Shown here: piece after piece, positions 21,801 to 34,505 of the stretch
Layout: the number at the start of each line of letters is the position of its first letter
How positions within the stretch are numbered: the first letter of the stretch is position 1
Assembly (NCBI RefSeq): GCF_905475395.1
Contig: NC_058337.1
Location: 102,418,368 to 102,482,367, forward strand
DNA: 64,000 nucleotides
Source: Chrysoperla carnea
Lineage: Eukaryota; Arthropoda; Insecta; Neuroptera; Chrysopidae
Direction: 5' to 3'
Translations under genes and position numbers: made by a program
Notes under the pieces: generated by a model
The model's database searches: none
Told to the model about the DNA's origin: nothing
Seen by the model: only the letters and a program-made list of their open reading frames with translations

Positions 21801-22868
21801 ATGTCAAAATTTGTAAAAAGCTTTTTTCAGAAATTCTTTATGTTCACTCAAAATGTTATTAAAAATCAAAGAATATCATTTTTTCGCGACTATTGTGGAT
21901 TAATTTATCATATACCCAAAAAAATTATACATTATAAGAATGAATTGATTATTTTTCAATTAACAACTTTTGTGGGTTTAAAGCCTATCATACCTGAAGA
22001 CAGTCGACCACCATGTACGGATAATAAAAAAAATATCGAAGCTATTATTACAATGGCTGAAAAAGCTTTATCAGAAGGTCAAATACAGGAAGCTGAAACA
22101 ATACTCTTGGTTGGATTGAAAATTGCTGAAAATAATGATATGGAAGAAGAAATATGCCAGATATATGATTGTCTTATAAATATTTCATATTCCATTGGTG
22201 ATTTTGGGAATGCTCAAGATTTAATCCATCAAATAGTTTCACGTTTGATACGAACCGGAATGAAAACTGATGATGATGTAATTATCACTTTTAAATTGAA
22301 ATTGGCACGACTTTATAGTCACACTGCAAATAATGAGGTTGCTGAATCTACATTTAAAGAATGCATAAGTCTTCAAAAGAATAAACTAGATAGTGGACCT
22401 TTATCAGATAAAACCGGAATATTATACATTGATTTATTATTTTGGTATGGAATATTTTTATTCCAAAATGAAAAATTTGAGGAAGCTTTGAAGAATGTTG
22501 AACTAGCATATAATTATTCAAATAAAATCCAAGGCATAAATTCATCACAAGAGCTAGTAATATTATCGATACTTGCCGAAATTTTATGTGCATTAGCACA
22601 ATACGATCAAGCTATTGTTTATTTAACAAATGCAATTGTAATTGGGAAAAGTATCAATCATCCGGAGTTAGCATTATCGTATGTTTTATTAGGGAATATT
22701 TATTTGAAAAAAGAATTAATTCAAGAGGCAAAACGCTGGTGTGAGGAAGGTGCAAAACTAAGTCTACAACAGAGAAATATTCGTGGACAACAAGCATCAC
22801 GAGTATGTTTAGATAAAATTAAACAAGCTTTTGATACTAAATATGAATTAAATCAAGAAAGTGCCTAA
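21801..22868 (+). CDS. Ttc19: Tetratricopeptide repeat protein 19, mitochondrial
   Basis: TTC19 acts in the mitochondrial inner membrane in respiratory complex III maturation by clearing Rieske-protein fragments. This is a single uninterrupted exon of 355 residues, close to the family length. The first ~55 residues are rich in Lys and Phe with few acids, as expected for a mitochondrial presequence and membrane segment. TPR-type helices follow: AEKALSEGQIQEAETILLVG (85-104), GDFGNAQDLIHQIVSRLIRTGMK, KFEEALKNVELAYNYSNKI, ALAQYDQAIVYLTNAI and INHPELALSYVLLGNIYLKK. The order and words such as INHPEL match TTC19. The next upstream gene, phr6-4, is also intronless and on the same strand, but 1.36 kb with repeats separate them. 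AATAAA lies near 22896. Confidence 0.88.
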   Translation: MSKFVKSFFQKFFMFTQNVIKNQRISFFRDYCGLIYHIPKKIIHYKNELIIFQLTTFVGLKPIIPEDSRPPCTDNKKNIEAIITMAEKALSEGQIQEAETILLVGLKIAENNDMEEEICQIYDCLINISYSIGDFGNAQDLIHQIVSRLIRTGMKTDDDVIITFKLKLARLYSHTANNEVAESTFKECISLQKNKLDSGPLSDKTGILYIDLLFWYGIFLFQNEKFEEALKNVELAYNYSNKIQGINSSQELVILSILAEILCALAQYDQAIVYLTNAIVIGKSINHPELALSYVLLGNIYLKKELIQEAKRWCEEGAKLSLQQRNIRGQQASRVCLDKIKQAFDTKYELNQESA

Positions 22869-25800
22869 AAATTAAATTGAGTCGTAATCTCTTATAATAA
22901 ATATATATTTGAGACATTTTTTTTTTTCGTATAAAGCACAAATTTTTTTTTTATATAAGCACAGAGATAAAATGTTCACAAAATCTGTATTTTACAATAT
23001 ATAAGTATACAACAATTAAATAACCTTATATGTTTGAACATTTAAGAATTTTTTTCTAAGCTTTATCATATTATATTGTTTTCTACATGTTTGTTTAATT
23101 TTTTTGTTTTCTAATAAAAGCTTTTTTAAGGTACATTATATATTGTTTCTTTTCTTAAAACAACGTTAGGCTAATATCTAAGCTTTAGAATATGTTTTAA
23201 TATTTGTTAATTTTTATTTATTATTTTGATAAATAAAATTTTATATAATATACAGATTATTTCGTAGTCTAAAATATTTTTGGCATGAGTTTCGAAAACG
23301 TTTTCAAAGTTATATGACAATATATTCAACTAAGTCACAATCCTAGAGTAATGTACTCTAGGATTCTCTCATCCCGTGTAATGTACTATTAATAATATTT
23401 AGAATGGTTTAACGTTTTAACTAGTGCATTTTTATTGACACAGAGTATACATTTAAACACATAATAATATACATTTATACATAACATTTGAATTTGGTAA
23501 AAGATTAAACGTTTCCCGAACTCAAGCTAAAAAAGAAATGAATAATGAAATAATTAGGGTTGCCATCCTCACAGAGTTAATCGGGTGACTCCAGGAAGTA
23601 GTTTCTTAAGGGAATTCTAACTCCCGATTTCAGCATAAATCTTCCAAAGTTCAGTAAATAAAGACTTTTTTTGATTATTTGTTTCATATTCAGGAAAATT
23701 TGTCAATTCTTCCTTACAACTTTTATTTTAAACTATTTGTAGGACATAAATTTATAACTATAGAAAAACTAGGTATACAAAACATCAAAAATATCGCGAT
23801 CAAAAGTTTTATGATTCAGTGATATAATTAGATTAATTTTGTCTTGAGACTTTCTCTCCTGACTTCCTGGTTTTTCACGACTTCCCGAAACTTTGAGGTA
23901 GCAATCTTAGAAATAATAAGTATACATTATTGTGGTTAATCTATACAATTATCTAAATTTTCTATAATATTGGAGCAATAAAATATTACACATTTAGAAG
24001 TCCGTTATACAGTTGGTTATTATTTTTGAGAATGTTTTAGTAATAAATATTTAAAAAAATTGTATTCCAAAGCCATTCAATTTTGAACAAAACTGTAAAT
24101 TACCTACATTAGCAACTTTAAAAAAGTCTTCGCTTTATTTCAAGCAAATTTTATAAACTAAATCTCAATACTTCGTAATTACAACAATTCGTAATTAATT
24201 GGGTCTTGTCTTGTGAAATTTCTAGACAATCACAAACAAATGATGGATAGAGGAACTCTTAAAAGTTAACTCTAATATAATTGAGTTCCGTTGATCTAAA
24301 AATAAAAAATGGAATTGTTTCATTTGTCTTAAAAAATTGTGCATGTACCCAATCAATACAAAAGCTTTAAAAATTAATAAATAAGCTCCTTTGAAATATA
24401 AAATTATTAATTTGTTAACAAATATTCATAATTTAGAATATTATTTTTCGTTGAATGCTTCCCTTATCTCATGTAAATTAATGAGTTTTTATTCAAAAAA
24501 TATCATAAATTTATGATACGTTGTTGTAAAGTTACTGTAAGTTTGTAATAATTGACACATTTTTCTAATGTAACGCAATTTATGATATATTTTTTATCTG
24601 ATTTTTAGAACATTTAGTATGGTAATCGAAAAATTGCGAATTCAACTACTTGTATGGATCTAGCCCATAGACCAAATTTTCTCATTTCCTTCATATAAAT
24701 GGTATATATACCAAAAGTCCTTTAGATAATTTAAAAATAACATTAATTGAAAATAGTTAAAAAATGTGGTGGACTTCAGTATTGTATTAGACCACAGAAA
24801 AAGTATATATGTTCACAAATAATCCTCACAAAATGTTTCTGCACAAAATAGGCGAAGGAACATTTCAGAAGCACTTTTTTTATATATAATTTTTTTTTAA
24901 ATAATAATATTTGGCGTTAACTAGTTTATGGTTAGATGAATTACTCTTTCAATTATATATGAATTTGTGGCCAAAAAAAAAATTAATGCAACTTCTCTAT
25001 TGCGAAATCCTTACCGTTTCAATAGAAAATGCGAAAAACCAGGAAAGTACATGATAGGGATAGCTGAAACCCACCACATTACACGTTGAACCTCAATAGG
25101 GCAAGCTTTTTGGGCAATTTCTCTTATTTTTTGCCAATTTAAATGAACTAATACCTATCTAAAATTTAATTTAAAATATTTTCATCTTTGACTATTACAA
25201 AATATTTCAAAAAATATATAGTATATATCAATTATTCATAAGAAACACGGTAAAAATTCTAGAGTTTAAATTGAGGTACATTATAATATTCCCATACGGG
25301 GTGTCTGATAAAAACCGTACATTCAGACAATGATATAGCCCATTGATAATAAAATTTTTAGCAAGTGCTTAAAAATTTTTTGATCCGATATCATTAACGA
25401 GATAATATTTTGTTAATCTTACTGTAGAATCATTACAAGATGATTGCGCAAATAAATATAATTTGATTTATGTTTTTTTCGTAAAAATTTACATAAATAA
25501 CAAATCAATCCCCAGTAGTTTCACCCGTCATCCGTCGAACTAAAGTCAATTCGTTGTTTCAGTTGCTTCCAGCAAATTTTCTCAAACAAAGGTAACGTAA
25601 AATTATTATATTTTACAAAAAAACTGAGGGTTCAAAAATGATCAATTTGTTACGTGATATTTAGAAGGTCCCATTATTCTTGTTGAAGTCCCTTAGGATG
25701 TCCTTCTCTTCCTCGTTTTTAGAACGCTCGAAGTCGAATTTATTTAAACATTTAAAGTTGACCATCATCAGAGATAATATAATTATCTTCGCCTATGTAA

Positions 25801-25926
25801 ATTAAGCAGACGTTACATCACATCGTCAAAACTTGTACGAATCTCGATACAAAATTCAAAATTAATTACATCATTTTAAAAATCATATTAAAATAAATAT
25901 TTGAATTACAGTGGTTTAAACTGAAT
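22869..25926. other. Gene-free stretch between Ttc19 and Syt12
   Basis: Convergent 3' ends face each other here. The stretch is strongly AT-rich and no exon is recognised on either strand. Besides the miniature-like element at 23556-23911 I see only short fragments. Confidence 0.45.
23556..23911. mobile_element. Diverged miniature element with TTGCCATC / TTGCTACC ends
   Basis: The left end AGGGTTGCCATCCTCACAG and the inverted right end AAGATTGCTACCTCAAAG are similar over about 45 bases, each continuing to CCAGGAAG. This is a weakly conserved inverted-repeat pair with no coding content. Related CCTGACTTTTC words appear near 34280-34480. Confidence 0.4.
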
Positions 25927-28900
25927 TTAATGAGAATAGGTATCGGTTAACGATAACCATTGTGGTGGTACTAATTGATCATGTATTAATTGAGAATGAA
26001 CTTGTCGATCATGAAAGCGTAAAAACGCGTTACTGCCAATTATACAAGTACCAATTAATTCACTGCCGCCAAGTAAACTATCATGAAATACACGAAATTC
26101 AATACAGCAACGTTTTAAAATATCACGACTTATTTTAAATATTAAAGCTTCATTAAATACTGGAAATATTGTATTACGATGAAAGCTTGTTTTTTGTTTT
26201 TTAATTCTTTTTCCATCCAATATAATCGAAACTTTCACGAACGGATCTGAAATTAACAATAGAACTATTAAATCATTACTTAGATATTTATGATTATTAT
26301 TTAAAATTTAACTTAAAAAATTCTACTACTCAATTGGTATTCGGGATCGATTTTAGAATATTTTATCGAAATTTACTTCTCTCTTTCTCAAAAAAATTTT
26401 GAGGAAGACCCTTGCGCTAAAATTTTTGAACCATACTCTTCAATTTTGCATCATCATTTCCGTGACATCTGATCTTAGACCGACAATTTCTGTACCTCGC
26501 AAAAAAATTCGAACTCTTTTTTTCTTGTTTTGATTGACTTTATCACCTAACATGATGAACAAAAGTTTAACCTCCTTCCCTTTAGATAATTCCTCCGCAC
26601 GGATCTGCCTGCTGAGAATTTATCATCGCGGACAAAGCTTAGATACTTGGGGATATCAAATACATGTTTTATACAATTATCCGAGATAATAATTTTCTTT
26701 TTTCTATCAAGTCTCATTATAATAATCAAAATAAATACAATTTATCAAATTGATTGGATAAATTTTAAATCTTTTGCAATTATGCGATATGGAAAGCGGG
26801 ATAGAGTCCATGGCTTCATAAACTTAAATTATATTTTTTAATTTAATATACAATTTTATTTCGATTATCATGATGGTATTTATTTCTTATTTGAAAAACT
26901 TCTGTCTGAACTGAAAGTGACTGACTTCTGTCTGAATTGATTATTATATTTTATATTATTTACCTGATGATGTACGAGTTTCGTCAACAATTTTTAAATT
27001 TCTTGCTTTAATTACTGTAACGGTCAATCGTTCAGCTGAAGGTAAGTATACAAGTGAAACCATTAAATCACCTAATTCTGCTTTTAAATCTCGTTCAGAG
27101 CATGGTTTTAACTCTTTCCACACATCAGTCGTTTGAGTAAGATCAATGTGACCAAGTTGTAAACGAATTGTTCCAATATTTCTGTGTCTTGAGTAAGCAA
27201 CAAAATCGCATAATGTTACCTCAATTGTGTGCTTTGATATTTCTTGAGGATCAACTTCAAATACAAAATCTTCATCAAATACTACAAAAATAAGGAAATT
27301 GTATGATCATTTTTCCTTAAAGAACACTTTTTTTTTCGAATTTATCATTCTTTCATTTACCAGGGTTTAAAGTACGTTTATGTACACGAGTTTGCCAAAC
27401 ATTTGCATGATGGGGTAGTAATCGTATTTTAGCGTATGGATTTGCAGTGCCATTAAACTCAGTTGCAGGTAAATCATTCACTTCTAAAATTTTTATATTT
27501 AATATACCCGCAGTTACATCATATGATAGAATTAAATGAACAATTCCAGCCGATTTTAATTCGCATGATGGTTGAGATTTAATTGTCTATAATTTCATAA
27601 AAAATTAAATTAAATTTATTTTATCACTTAAAATGCGTGGCACTTGCGTACTACGACATGTATTTGCATCCTATTTCTGCGATATCACGCTCGTATTTAC
27701 TTCAAAGTTGGAAAGAGAACACTCAGTCCATCATTCTCTACATTCATGGTTTGAATGTGAAATCTCGCCAGAAAACGGGATACACCGTACTACGTTAAGT
27801 GCCCTCGCAACTTCAATCATTGGTCTTGTTCAGCAGAAAATAGGCGGATAACAGCGCGTTCGCTTTATGTGACCACATACAAATATTTTTCCCTAGCAAA
27901 TAAATTAGGGTGTCCGCTATTTTGAAAATACACTAACGAGCTAAAAATCGTCTATTTCTGAGGAATAATCTCGTCGTATTATACCTTTTGATACAGTGAT
28001 GTATTTATTTTTGAAGGATCTAGCTTTGTTTGCATTGAAATTTGTCGAGATTTTGTTGGACTATTGAATATAAAATTTTTTTCGGCATCAGTTTGAGGTG
28101 AGTTCGAAGAATCCGATAATGGTGGCCGAGGATATGCTGAATAGTTTGCCACATTAATATTTGGTACCAATTCCTCTGAAAAATAATCCATAAATTTAAA
28201 AAAATATATATATGACAGAAATTTGTTTTGCAGAATAATAAGACTTAAAGGCTAAGAGAAAACCGTGTAGATAAGATAAAATAAAGATGCGTCTCTCGTT
28301 GACTGTTAAGGATGTATGAGCATGGTAGTGGGGGCACAAATTTAAAAATAGATATTTTCAATTTTGATGATTAATTTATATTATTACTTGACGATATAAG
28401 ACGAAAAGTAAGAATAAAATTTTTCGATATCTGGCTTAATTTTCAAAATATCGAAAATTGAAAATTTTGTTTAATTATTTAGCTTTCGATATTTCGAAAA
28501 CCAAGACACATATCGAAAAATTTTATTCTTATTTTTCGTCTACATTCATGAAGTTATAACAAAATTCATCATCAAAGTTGAAAATAAGATAAAAATAATT
28601 TCAACCCTTAATCTACCCTGCTCTTACATCCCTTATATGGACGGAGACACTTAATTTTTTTCTTTTCTAATTCATTGCTAATATGTTTACTTTCTATTAA
28701 AAAGTTTTCTTTAAATTTGTTTTCATTCATTCCAAATGAAAATTATCAAAAACTTCCAAAATATGTCGTTTTTTGAGATTCCTCCATAAGAGCCAATGTA
28801 TTTTATATCGATTTTTAATGAATTTTTTCTTAAAAATTTGCACGGATACCTAAGCTGAAATTTTAACCACATATTCTTTGAGTAAAAGACTACCTACAAA

Positions 28901-30938
28901 CAAATTTTGAGCCTTTAAATCAAACATTGTTGTCATGCTCATACATCCTTAAGACAAACTTAAGATCGTAATTTCTCCTCAGTTTTGTAATATCATGGAA
29001 ATTATATTTTACAATAATTTCTAGAATATAACTCAACTTAATAATCAATAATATATGAAATATATTGAAGAACTGAAATATAATATTTAAAAAATACGGG
29101 AGTAGGAAAAGAAAGCTGAACCCTCAAAATATGCTTCCTTAATATTTGTCTCCCTAAGCTCCGATTCTCTTCCGAAAGCTTTCGATACAGTGCAATAGAT
29201 TAAGTGTAAGATAAAAAGTAAAATACCAACCTGCAACACTGACTGGCACATTTGTAGTTCCCACAACTGGTCCAATATGCGATGCTGTATCACTAATCGT
29301 TTCCACTGAAGGATATATGGATTGAATACTACTTGTATCGGAATTTGAATATCCACATTTCACATCATTGCGCCTTTATCACAAAAGTAAGTAACAAATA
29401 TACAATGAAAAATTTTTGTAGTAAAATATCTACGACTCAATAAAAAATGCTCGCCTTGAGATAAAAAAAAGAAGCATTTTGAAGTTTTAAGCTTCTAGTT
29501 ATGAGATCGTATTACAAAATTTATTTATGATATACGGTTACCGCTCCGTAAATAGAAGAAAAGTTGAAGGAAGGATATAAATTTTCGGCCAAATGAACTC
29601 CCCGTCGGGGGGCCCAGGTATATTAATTTAGTAGATTAAAAAAATTGAAAAAGGCACACATACAAAAGTGTGTGAATGGACCAAAAGTAATTATTTTTTA
29701 ATTAAGATTTTATTGTGTAGTCTACAAATTTACAACGCTGACAACATATTCTCGTTTTTCTTTGCACTATTTTATTGTATACAATTACTAGCGACCCGCC
29801 CCGGCTTTGCACGGGTGCAATGCTGATACTAAATACACTACAGAAAAACTGTGAACGTTGTATATAAAAACATAGCGGCCCGCTCAGGCTTCGCACGGGT
29901 ATAAAATATATAGCCTATGTGATTAAAATCGATCCAGTAGTTTTTATTTATTCATTACTGCCCGTGGCCCGAACGCGTTAAATTTGGAGTAAAACAATCC
30001 CCCTTTCCCTATACCATGAAGATTTCCTGCTATCTTTGGAATATCTAAATTCATACACTACATTTTTACTTATTTACTTTTTACATTTTTAACTATTAAC
30101 CTCAAAAATAGCAGTACTTCTCCACTATTTAATGGATGTTATTATACATATAAACCTTCCTCTTGAATCACTCTATCTATTAAAAAAAACCGCATCAAAA
30201 TCCGTTACGTAGTTTCAAAGATTTAAGCATACAAAGGGGCATAGGGACAAAGGGACATAGGGACAGAGAAAGCGACTTTGTTTTATACTATGTAGTGATA
30301 AATTGTCTGGCGAGCACAAATCGTATGACAGACTGCAGATGCAAACCCTAAAATTTCATAGCTGTACTATTTTGAGAAAATGTTTTTTTTAAATTTTATT
30401 GCTTTTTACAATATTAAATTTCTATTATTCAATATCGTTAAATAATATTCTATATTGTAGCTTATTTCATAACGAACAATTTGAGCATAAGTTGAGTACT
30501 CTATGACCTTTATGCGGAGGTATAAGCGAAAATCAGAAAAAAAATGTTCACTTTTCATAAATTTTTTTAAAAAACTAATAGAGCCGAGGTATGATCGACG
30601 CAAAACTATTTTTTCCGAATTCCTGAAAAAATTCTGCAGAGAAATTCTTGGATACCGAACTATTATTATAATTTTAAGAAACAGTAATTTTTCATTTATG
30701 GTTAATATTAATATATTTATCTGGCAAGCCCTAGCCAAATTATTTGGTAATTAATAAAAAAAATTTCAAAAAAACCTTACCTTTCCAACAAATTTTTTTC
30801 ATACCAATTCAAACGAAATTTTCTCGAACATGCAACGTATAATAAAACGATTGCCAGAAATGTAATTACAAAGCCGGTAGCCAAATATAAACCAAAATAA
30901 AAATATGTTGAATGTACATCTTGGATAACTGCTCCCAT
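25927..30938 (-). CDS. Syt12: Synaptotagmin-12-like membrane protein with two C2 domains
   Basis: This is a vesicle-trafficking membrane protein. Six coding exons (30781-30938, 29231-29373, 27985-28175, 27361-27586, 26964-27281, 25927-26246) with consistent phases give 451 residues. A single membrane span (about residues 12-36) is followed by CSRKFRLNWYEKN. A low-complexity linker of about 110 residues leads to C2A (GIVHLILSYDVTAGILNIKI...) and C2B (GDLMVSLVYLPSAERLTVTV... SDPFVKVSIILDGKRIKKQK). C2B best resembles vertebrate SYT12. Most calcium ligands of Syt1 are replaced: C2A reads ATEF, ANPY and CDFVAYSRHR instead of the Asp set, so calcium-independent action is likely. Short signal-free N-terminus, type Nout. 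Introns contain a TTAA-type element (28310-28948) and a Helitron (29788-30298). The assignment to Syt12 over another synaptotagmin is moderately secure. Confidence 0.85.
27600..27860. other. GC-richer insert in a Syt12 intron
   Basis: A block inside intron 3 (27587-27984) is less AT-rich than its surroundings and is open for 72 codons on the plus strand (27633-27851). I do not recognise the peptide. A repeat remnant is likeliest. Confidence 0.25.
28310..28948. mobile_element. TTAA-type inverted-repeat element (Kolobok/piggyBac-like), non-autonomous
   Basis: The ends GGATGTATGAGCATG and, inverted, the same word at 28934-28948 are flanked on each side by TTAA, the target of the Kolobok and piggyBac groups. 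It is 639 bases with no transposase. An internal inverted repeat (about 28360-28560, with AAAATTTTTCGATAT on both sides) could fold independently. It lies in intron 2 of Syt12 and should be removed with it. Confidence 0.7.
29788..30298 (-). mobile_element. Non-autonomous Helitron, with two stacked 3' ends
   Basis: On the minus strand it starts A|TC ACTACATAGTATAAAAC (5' end at 30298) and proceeds through a GTCCCTATGTCCC run and ACGGATTTTGATGCGG. A first 3' terminus with hairpin CCCGTGCGAAGCCTGAGCGGG ends near 29872; a second, CCCGTGCAAAGCCGGGGCGGG then TCGCTAG|T, ends at 29788. The 5' TC, 3' CTAG, terminal hairpin and insertion between A and T are Helitron signatures. No helicase is encoded. 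The two ends suggest one Helitron tail inserted at or beside another. It is in intron 1 of Syt12. Confidence 0.8.
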
Positions 30939-31416
30939 TTTTATTCAATACCCGTTTATTTACTTAGTTTGAACCATCTGTTACACATATACTCAGTTCA
31001 TTACTTAAAAATTAGTTTAAAATAAATTTATTTTAATTATTTATGAATTATTAAATTAATTGAACATTTTATTTAAGATATTTATTTCGTTAGTAAATTT
31101 ATTATTTATTTTTGATAATTAAACACGTGTAATAAGTATTTTAGAAATTCAAACAAGTAAAATCAATAATTGAATAGGATAACACCCGGAATACAACAAG
31201 TGTTTATCAACATTTATATTTACAATCTGTTATGTATATTTGACAGTTTTTCATGAAAATCACACAGGAATTTTCACTATATATACAATATACATATATA
31301 ATTACATCTATCTTATATACAATACGGTTTACATTAACGTTGCTGTTAAAATTTAACACACGCAAAATCGAAAAATTCAGTGCGAAGATTTTGGTACAGT
31401 AAATCTGGCATTTTGA
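30939..31416. other. Syt12 upstream region
   Basis: AT-rich. It should include the 5' UTR and promoter, but no motif is clear enough to place them. Confidence 0.35.
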
Positions 31417-31989
31417 CTGGAAAAAATTACAATAGTGACTCTGAGGTTATAGATCGTTAGGGGGGCATGTAAATAACTTAAAAAAAAATTAAGAGAATTT
31501 TTCGTTCTGCTGTTTTTGAGAAAATCCAAAAAAAATGGGAAAAGAAAATTTGGAATGCGTTTTTCTCGGAATCTATTGATTTAAGGGAAAAGTTTTTCAA
31601 ATAAGTGTAGAAGACACTGTCAGCTACATTTTATGTCATTGGAGCAACGTCATACGAGTTAAATTACAAAAAGTAGGTGGCGTTAAAGTATCAAAAAAAG
31701 GGTTTTCCACGGTTTTCATTAAGAAAAAATGATTTTTTTGTAAAAGTGTAAATGAAAAAGTTGTTTGACTCAAAATTAGCTTCAACTTTTATTTAAACAA
31801 TTTTTTTGTAAAACTTTTCCCTTAAACCAATAGATTCCGAGAAAAACGCATTCCAAATTTTTTTTTCCCATTTTTTTTGATTTTCTCAAAAACAGCGGAA
31901 CGAAAAATTTTACTTAATTTTTTTTAAAGTTATTTACATGCCCCCCTAACGATCTATAACCTCAGAATCACTATTGTAATTTTTTCCAG
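31417..31989. mobile_element. Miniature element with long inverted repeats
   Basis: Arms of roughly 170 bases run inward from CTGGAAAAAATTACAATAGTG (31417) and from its inverted copy ending at 31989. Both contain ATAGATCGTTAGGGGGGCATG. The central ~200 bases are unique. There is no open frame. The whole could fold as a long hairpin. Confidence 0.8.
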
Positions 31990-33645
31990 GTCCGGCCTTT
32001 TTTTCGTCTATATTGACTGAATCATTTATTCTTTGAGTTCCCTGGCTTTTTTTTGAAATAAAAGCTTGTTAAACAATGTAAAAAAAAAATAAAATTTTCT
32101 AAGAGAATAATTTCATTTGATGATGAAATTATTCTTGTATGTTTCGAAAAATGTTCTAAAAACAATTTGTTTCATTTTATAGACCTGCCCGAATCAAATA
32201 TTGTGCCACATGCTAAGAAATATTAGAAAACTAAAAACATTAGAAATTAAACAATTTATCCAGGTGGTGGAATATTTATTTAAATCATTATGTGCCATCC
32301 CTTACACTATCGTACCCAAGAAAAATCAATATACACTTTAGAAAATAGGTGAGTACTATTTAGTTAGTTGCCTTGTTATTTTTAATAAGTTTCAAGAATC
32401 TCGTAAACTTGAGATTATTTGAACATCTTGATAAAGAAAAATCCCGATCCCATCCCAAACAACACTTTTTCATCCGGTTGAAAATTACTTAAGAACGACG
32501 TTCGTTACTTTTAAAAAAAGGCTCACCTAACAGAATATGAATCTCTTCCGTTATTTAATTCAATTTTGCATTCGACTTCTGTCGTAACTATTATGCTTAA
32601 AAAAAGGGAGTTTCTAGTTGAAATTTTGAAATAAAGGAAATTTCAAGATCACAATAATATTCTCACTAAATAAATTGCTAAACCTTGAAACATTTTTTTA
32701 AAACTTTTTTTATACGCCATCGTCTAAAAAAAAAAAGAAGAAAATGAAACAAAAAAATTATCTTAACAGGTCAAAAGATTATACAGGATGGTCCATTTTA
32801 ATCTACGCATCTGAATATCTCACCAAATCAGCCTCCTATTAAAAAATGACCTAAACAAGGCATGTAGAGCTTGATGGTAGACATCACATTCTGACGTCAG
32901 ATTGGACCTCTAGTTCTTCGGGTCTTTTTAAAAGTCAATTTAAGTTTCAATTGTTCACATGTAAATAGTATAATAAATGTCAAATTAAACTTGTTGCATT
33001 AAAAATTGGGAAAATAAGAGACGTAATTGCATAAATATTTATTTAAATGTAAATTAACATAATTATTTAAATTTGTTAGCAAATAGTATTCAATTTTAAA
33101 TGTAAAACATATAAAATTTAATACTTATATGTATATTCAAATAATTATGTTAATAAATTAGTGCTTCGGTACTGTGGTAACGCCCTGAAATAAAACTCAT
33201 GCACGCAGCGAATTAGCTAACCATATAAATCTTTGCAAAGTGAAATAAAAACACAAATATACAATATACACATCATTTTTAGATTTATTTTACAAAGAGA
33301 CTTTGTCTACAGAATTACACATATTCATTATTTATTTATCATAATATAAAATAATAATACTTATTTCAAATTAAATTTTTTTTTTTCAAAAAGGAATTTT
33401 CAACTGTGACAGTTCTGTTAATAATTAAAATATTCACTTCACTCTATCTGAAACAGAAAGGTATAACTTGTAGGATACTATTATTTTGTAATTAAAACGA
33501 TTTGTCTTGAACTTGTGAATCAGTGAGAGAGTTAAATGTGTAATCAAGAATCAATCATGGAGTACAAAAAATCATCATTTATAAATGAATGTTTATAGTT
33601 TTCTACACTTGAAAAAAATTTCTGCTAAATTATAAGTAACTGGCT
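31990..33645. other. Gene-free stretch with a repeat fragment
   Basis: No exon is recognised. From about 32783 (TACAGGATGGTCCATTTTAA) to 32945 the composition and the TACAGG start look like the end of a dispersed DNA element, including GACGTCAGATTGGACC. The family is not identified. Confidence 0.4.
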
Positions 33646-34126
33646 GTTACCAGCCCGCTTTGCGTGGCGTAAAATATACCCGCTTTGCTGGGCAACATCC
33701 CCACTTGCACCCCTCCCTCCACATTTCCTCGCGTTGGATAACATTTTTGTAATGTACACGTCATGCTCTTTTATTTGATACCCCACTTAGGTATATTTGT
33801 AAATATTCGATATTTCCTTCCCACTTTCTCGCTACACCTTTCTACCCTCCGAAGGTTAAAAAAATTTCTAAATGTAATTTAAAACATTCTGACCAAGTTT
33901 TGAACTATTAAAAGCCATAATTTAAAAATATGAATTTTTTATTCATGAACACCCCCGCAACCCCCCTTGTGGGTGGAATTTCGTAAAATCCGTTCTTAGC
34001 TGACCTCTACTTGGCAAAAGGAATATTCCCGCCAAATTTCAAGTCTCTAGGTCTTATAGTTCCAGAGATATCGTGATGAGTGACTATCTATATAGATCTA
34101 TAGAAAGTCTCCTATATATATATAGA
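33646..34126 (-). mobile_element. Helitron-like non-autonomous element, degenerate
   Basis: On the minus strand it begins TCTTCTATATATATATAGG and ends in a GC-rich pair of words, CCCAGCAAAGCGGG and CGCAAAGCGGGCTGGTAAC, then AGCCAG|TTA. That is close to the hairpin plus CTAG|T of Helitrons, with one changed base. It has no coding capacity. Confidence 0.45.
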
Positions 34127-34247
34127 AGAAGATAGAAGATAGACCTTTAACATTAATTTAATTTTAATTTTCGACTTCAATATGGTTTAATTTTTTTTTT
34201 AAATTGTAGAATATTTTTATTTCAATGAAATGAAAAATCTTTATTAA

Positions 34248-34505
34248 GGAGGCCACCTGTTTTTCCAAAATAAAATTTCCTGACTTTTTCAGTTGAACAA
34301 TTCGAAAATTGCCTGGTCAGATTATTACTTTTAAAAAGATGTAACGAAAATTTTAACTAACGAACAGAGCAAATCGTATTATTAAATACGACTTAAGATA
34401 TTACAATCACATGATCCATTTTTTACGAGACTAATAAAATTCCCTGACTTGTCTGTTTTTTTACGGAATTCTCTGACTTTTCTGGTGGAAATGAAATTGC
34501 CTCCC
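34248..34505. repeat. Degenerate repeat with CCTGACTTTTC words
   Basis: TTTCCTGACTTTTTCAG, ATTCCCTGACTTGTC and ATTCTCTGACTTTTCTGG recur within 230 bases between GGAGGCCACC and GGTGGAAATG. It resembles the element at 23556. The boundaries are uncertain. Confidence 0.35.

Noticed and set aside
30406-30754. Overlapping open frames on both strands in Syt12 intron 1
   Set aside because: No splice context, no homology, and low-complexity content.
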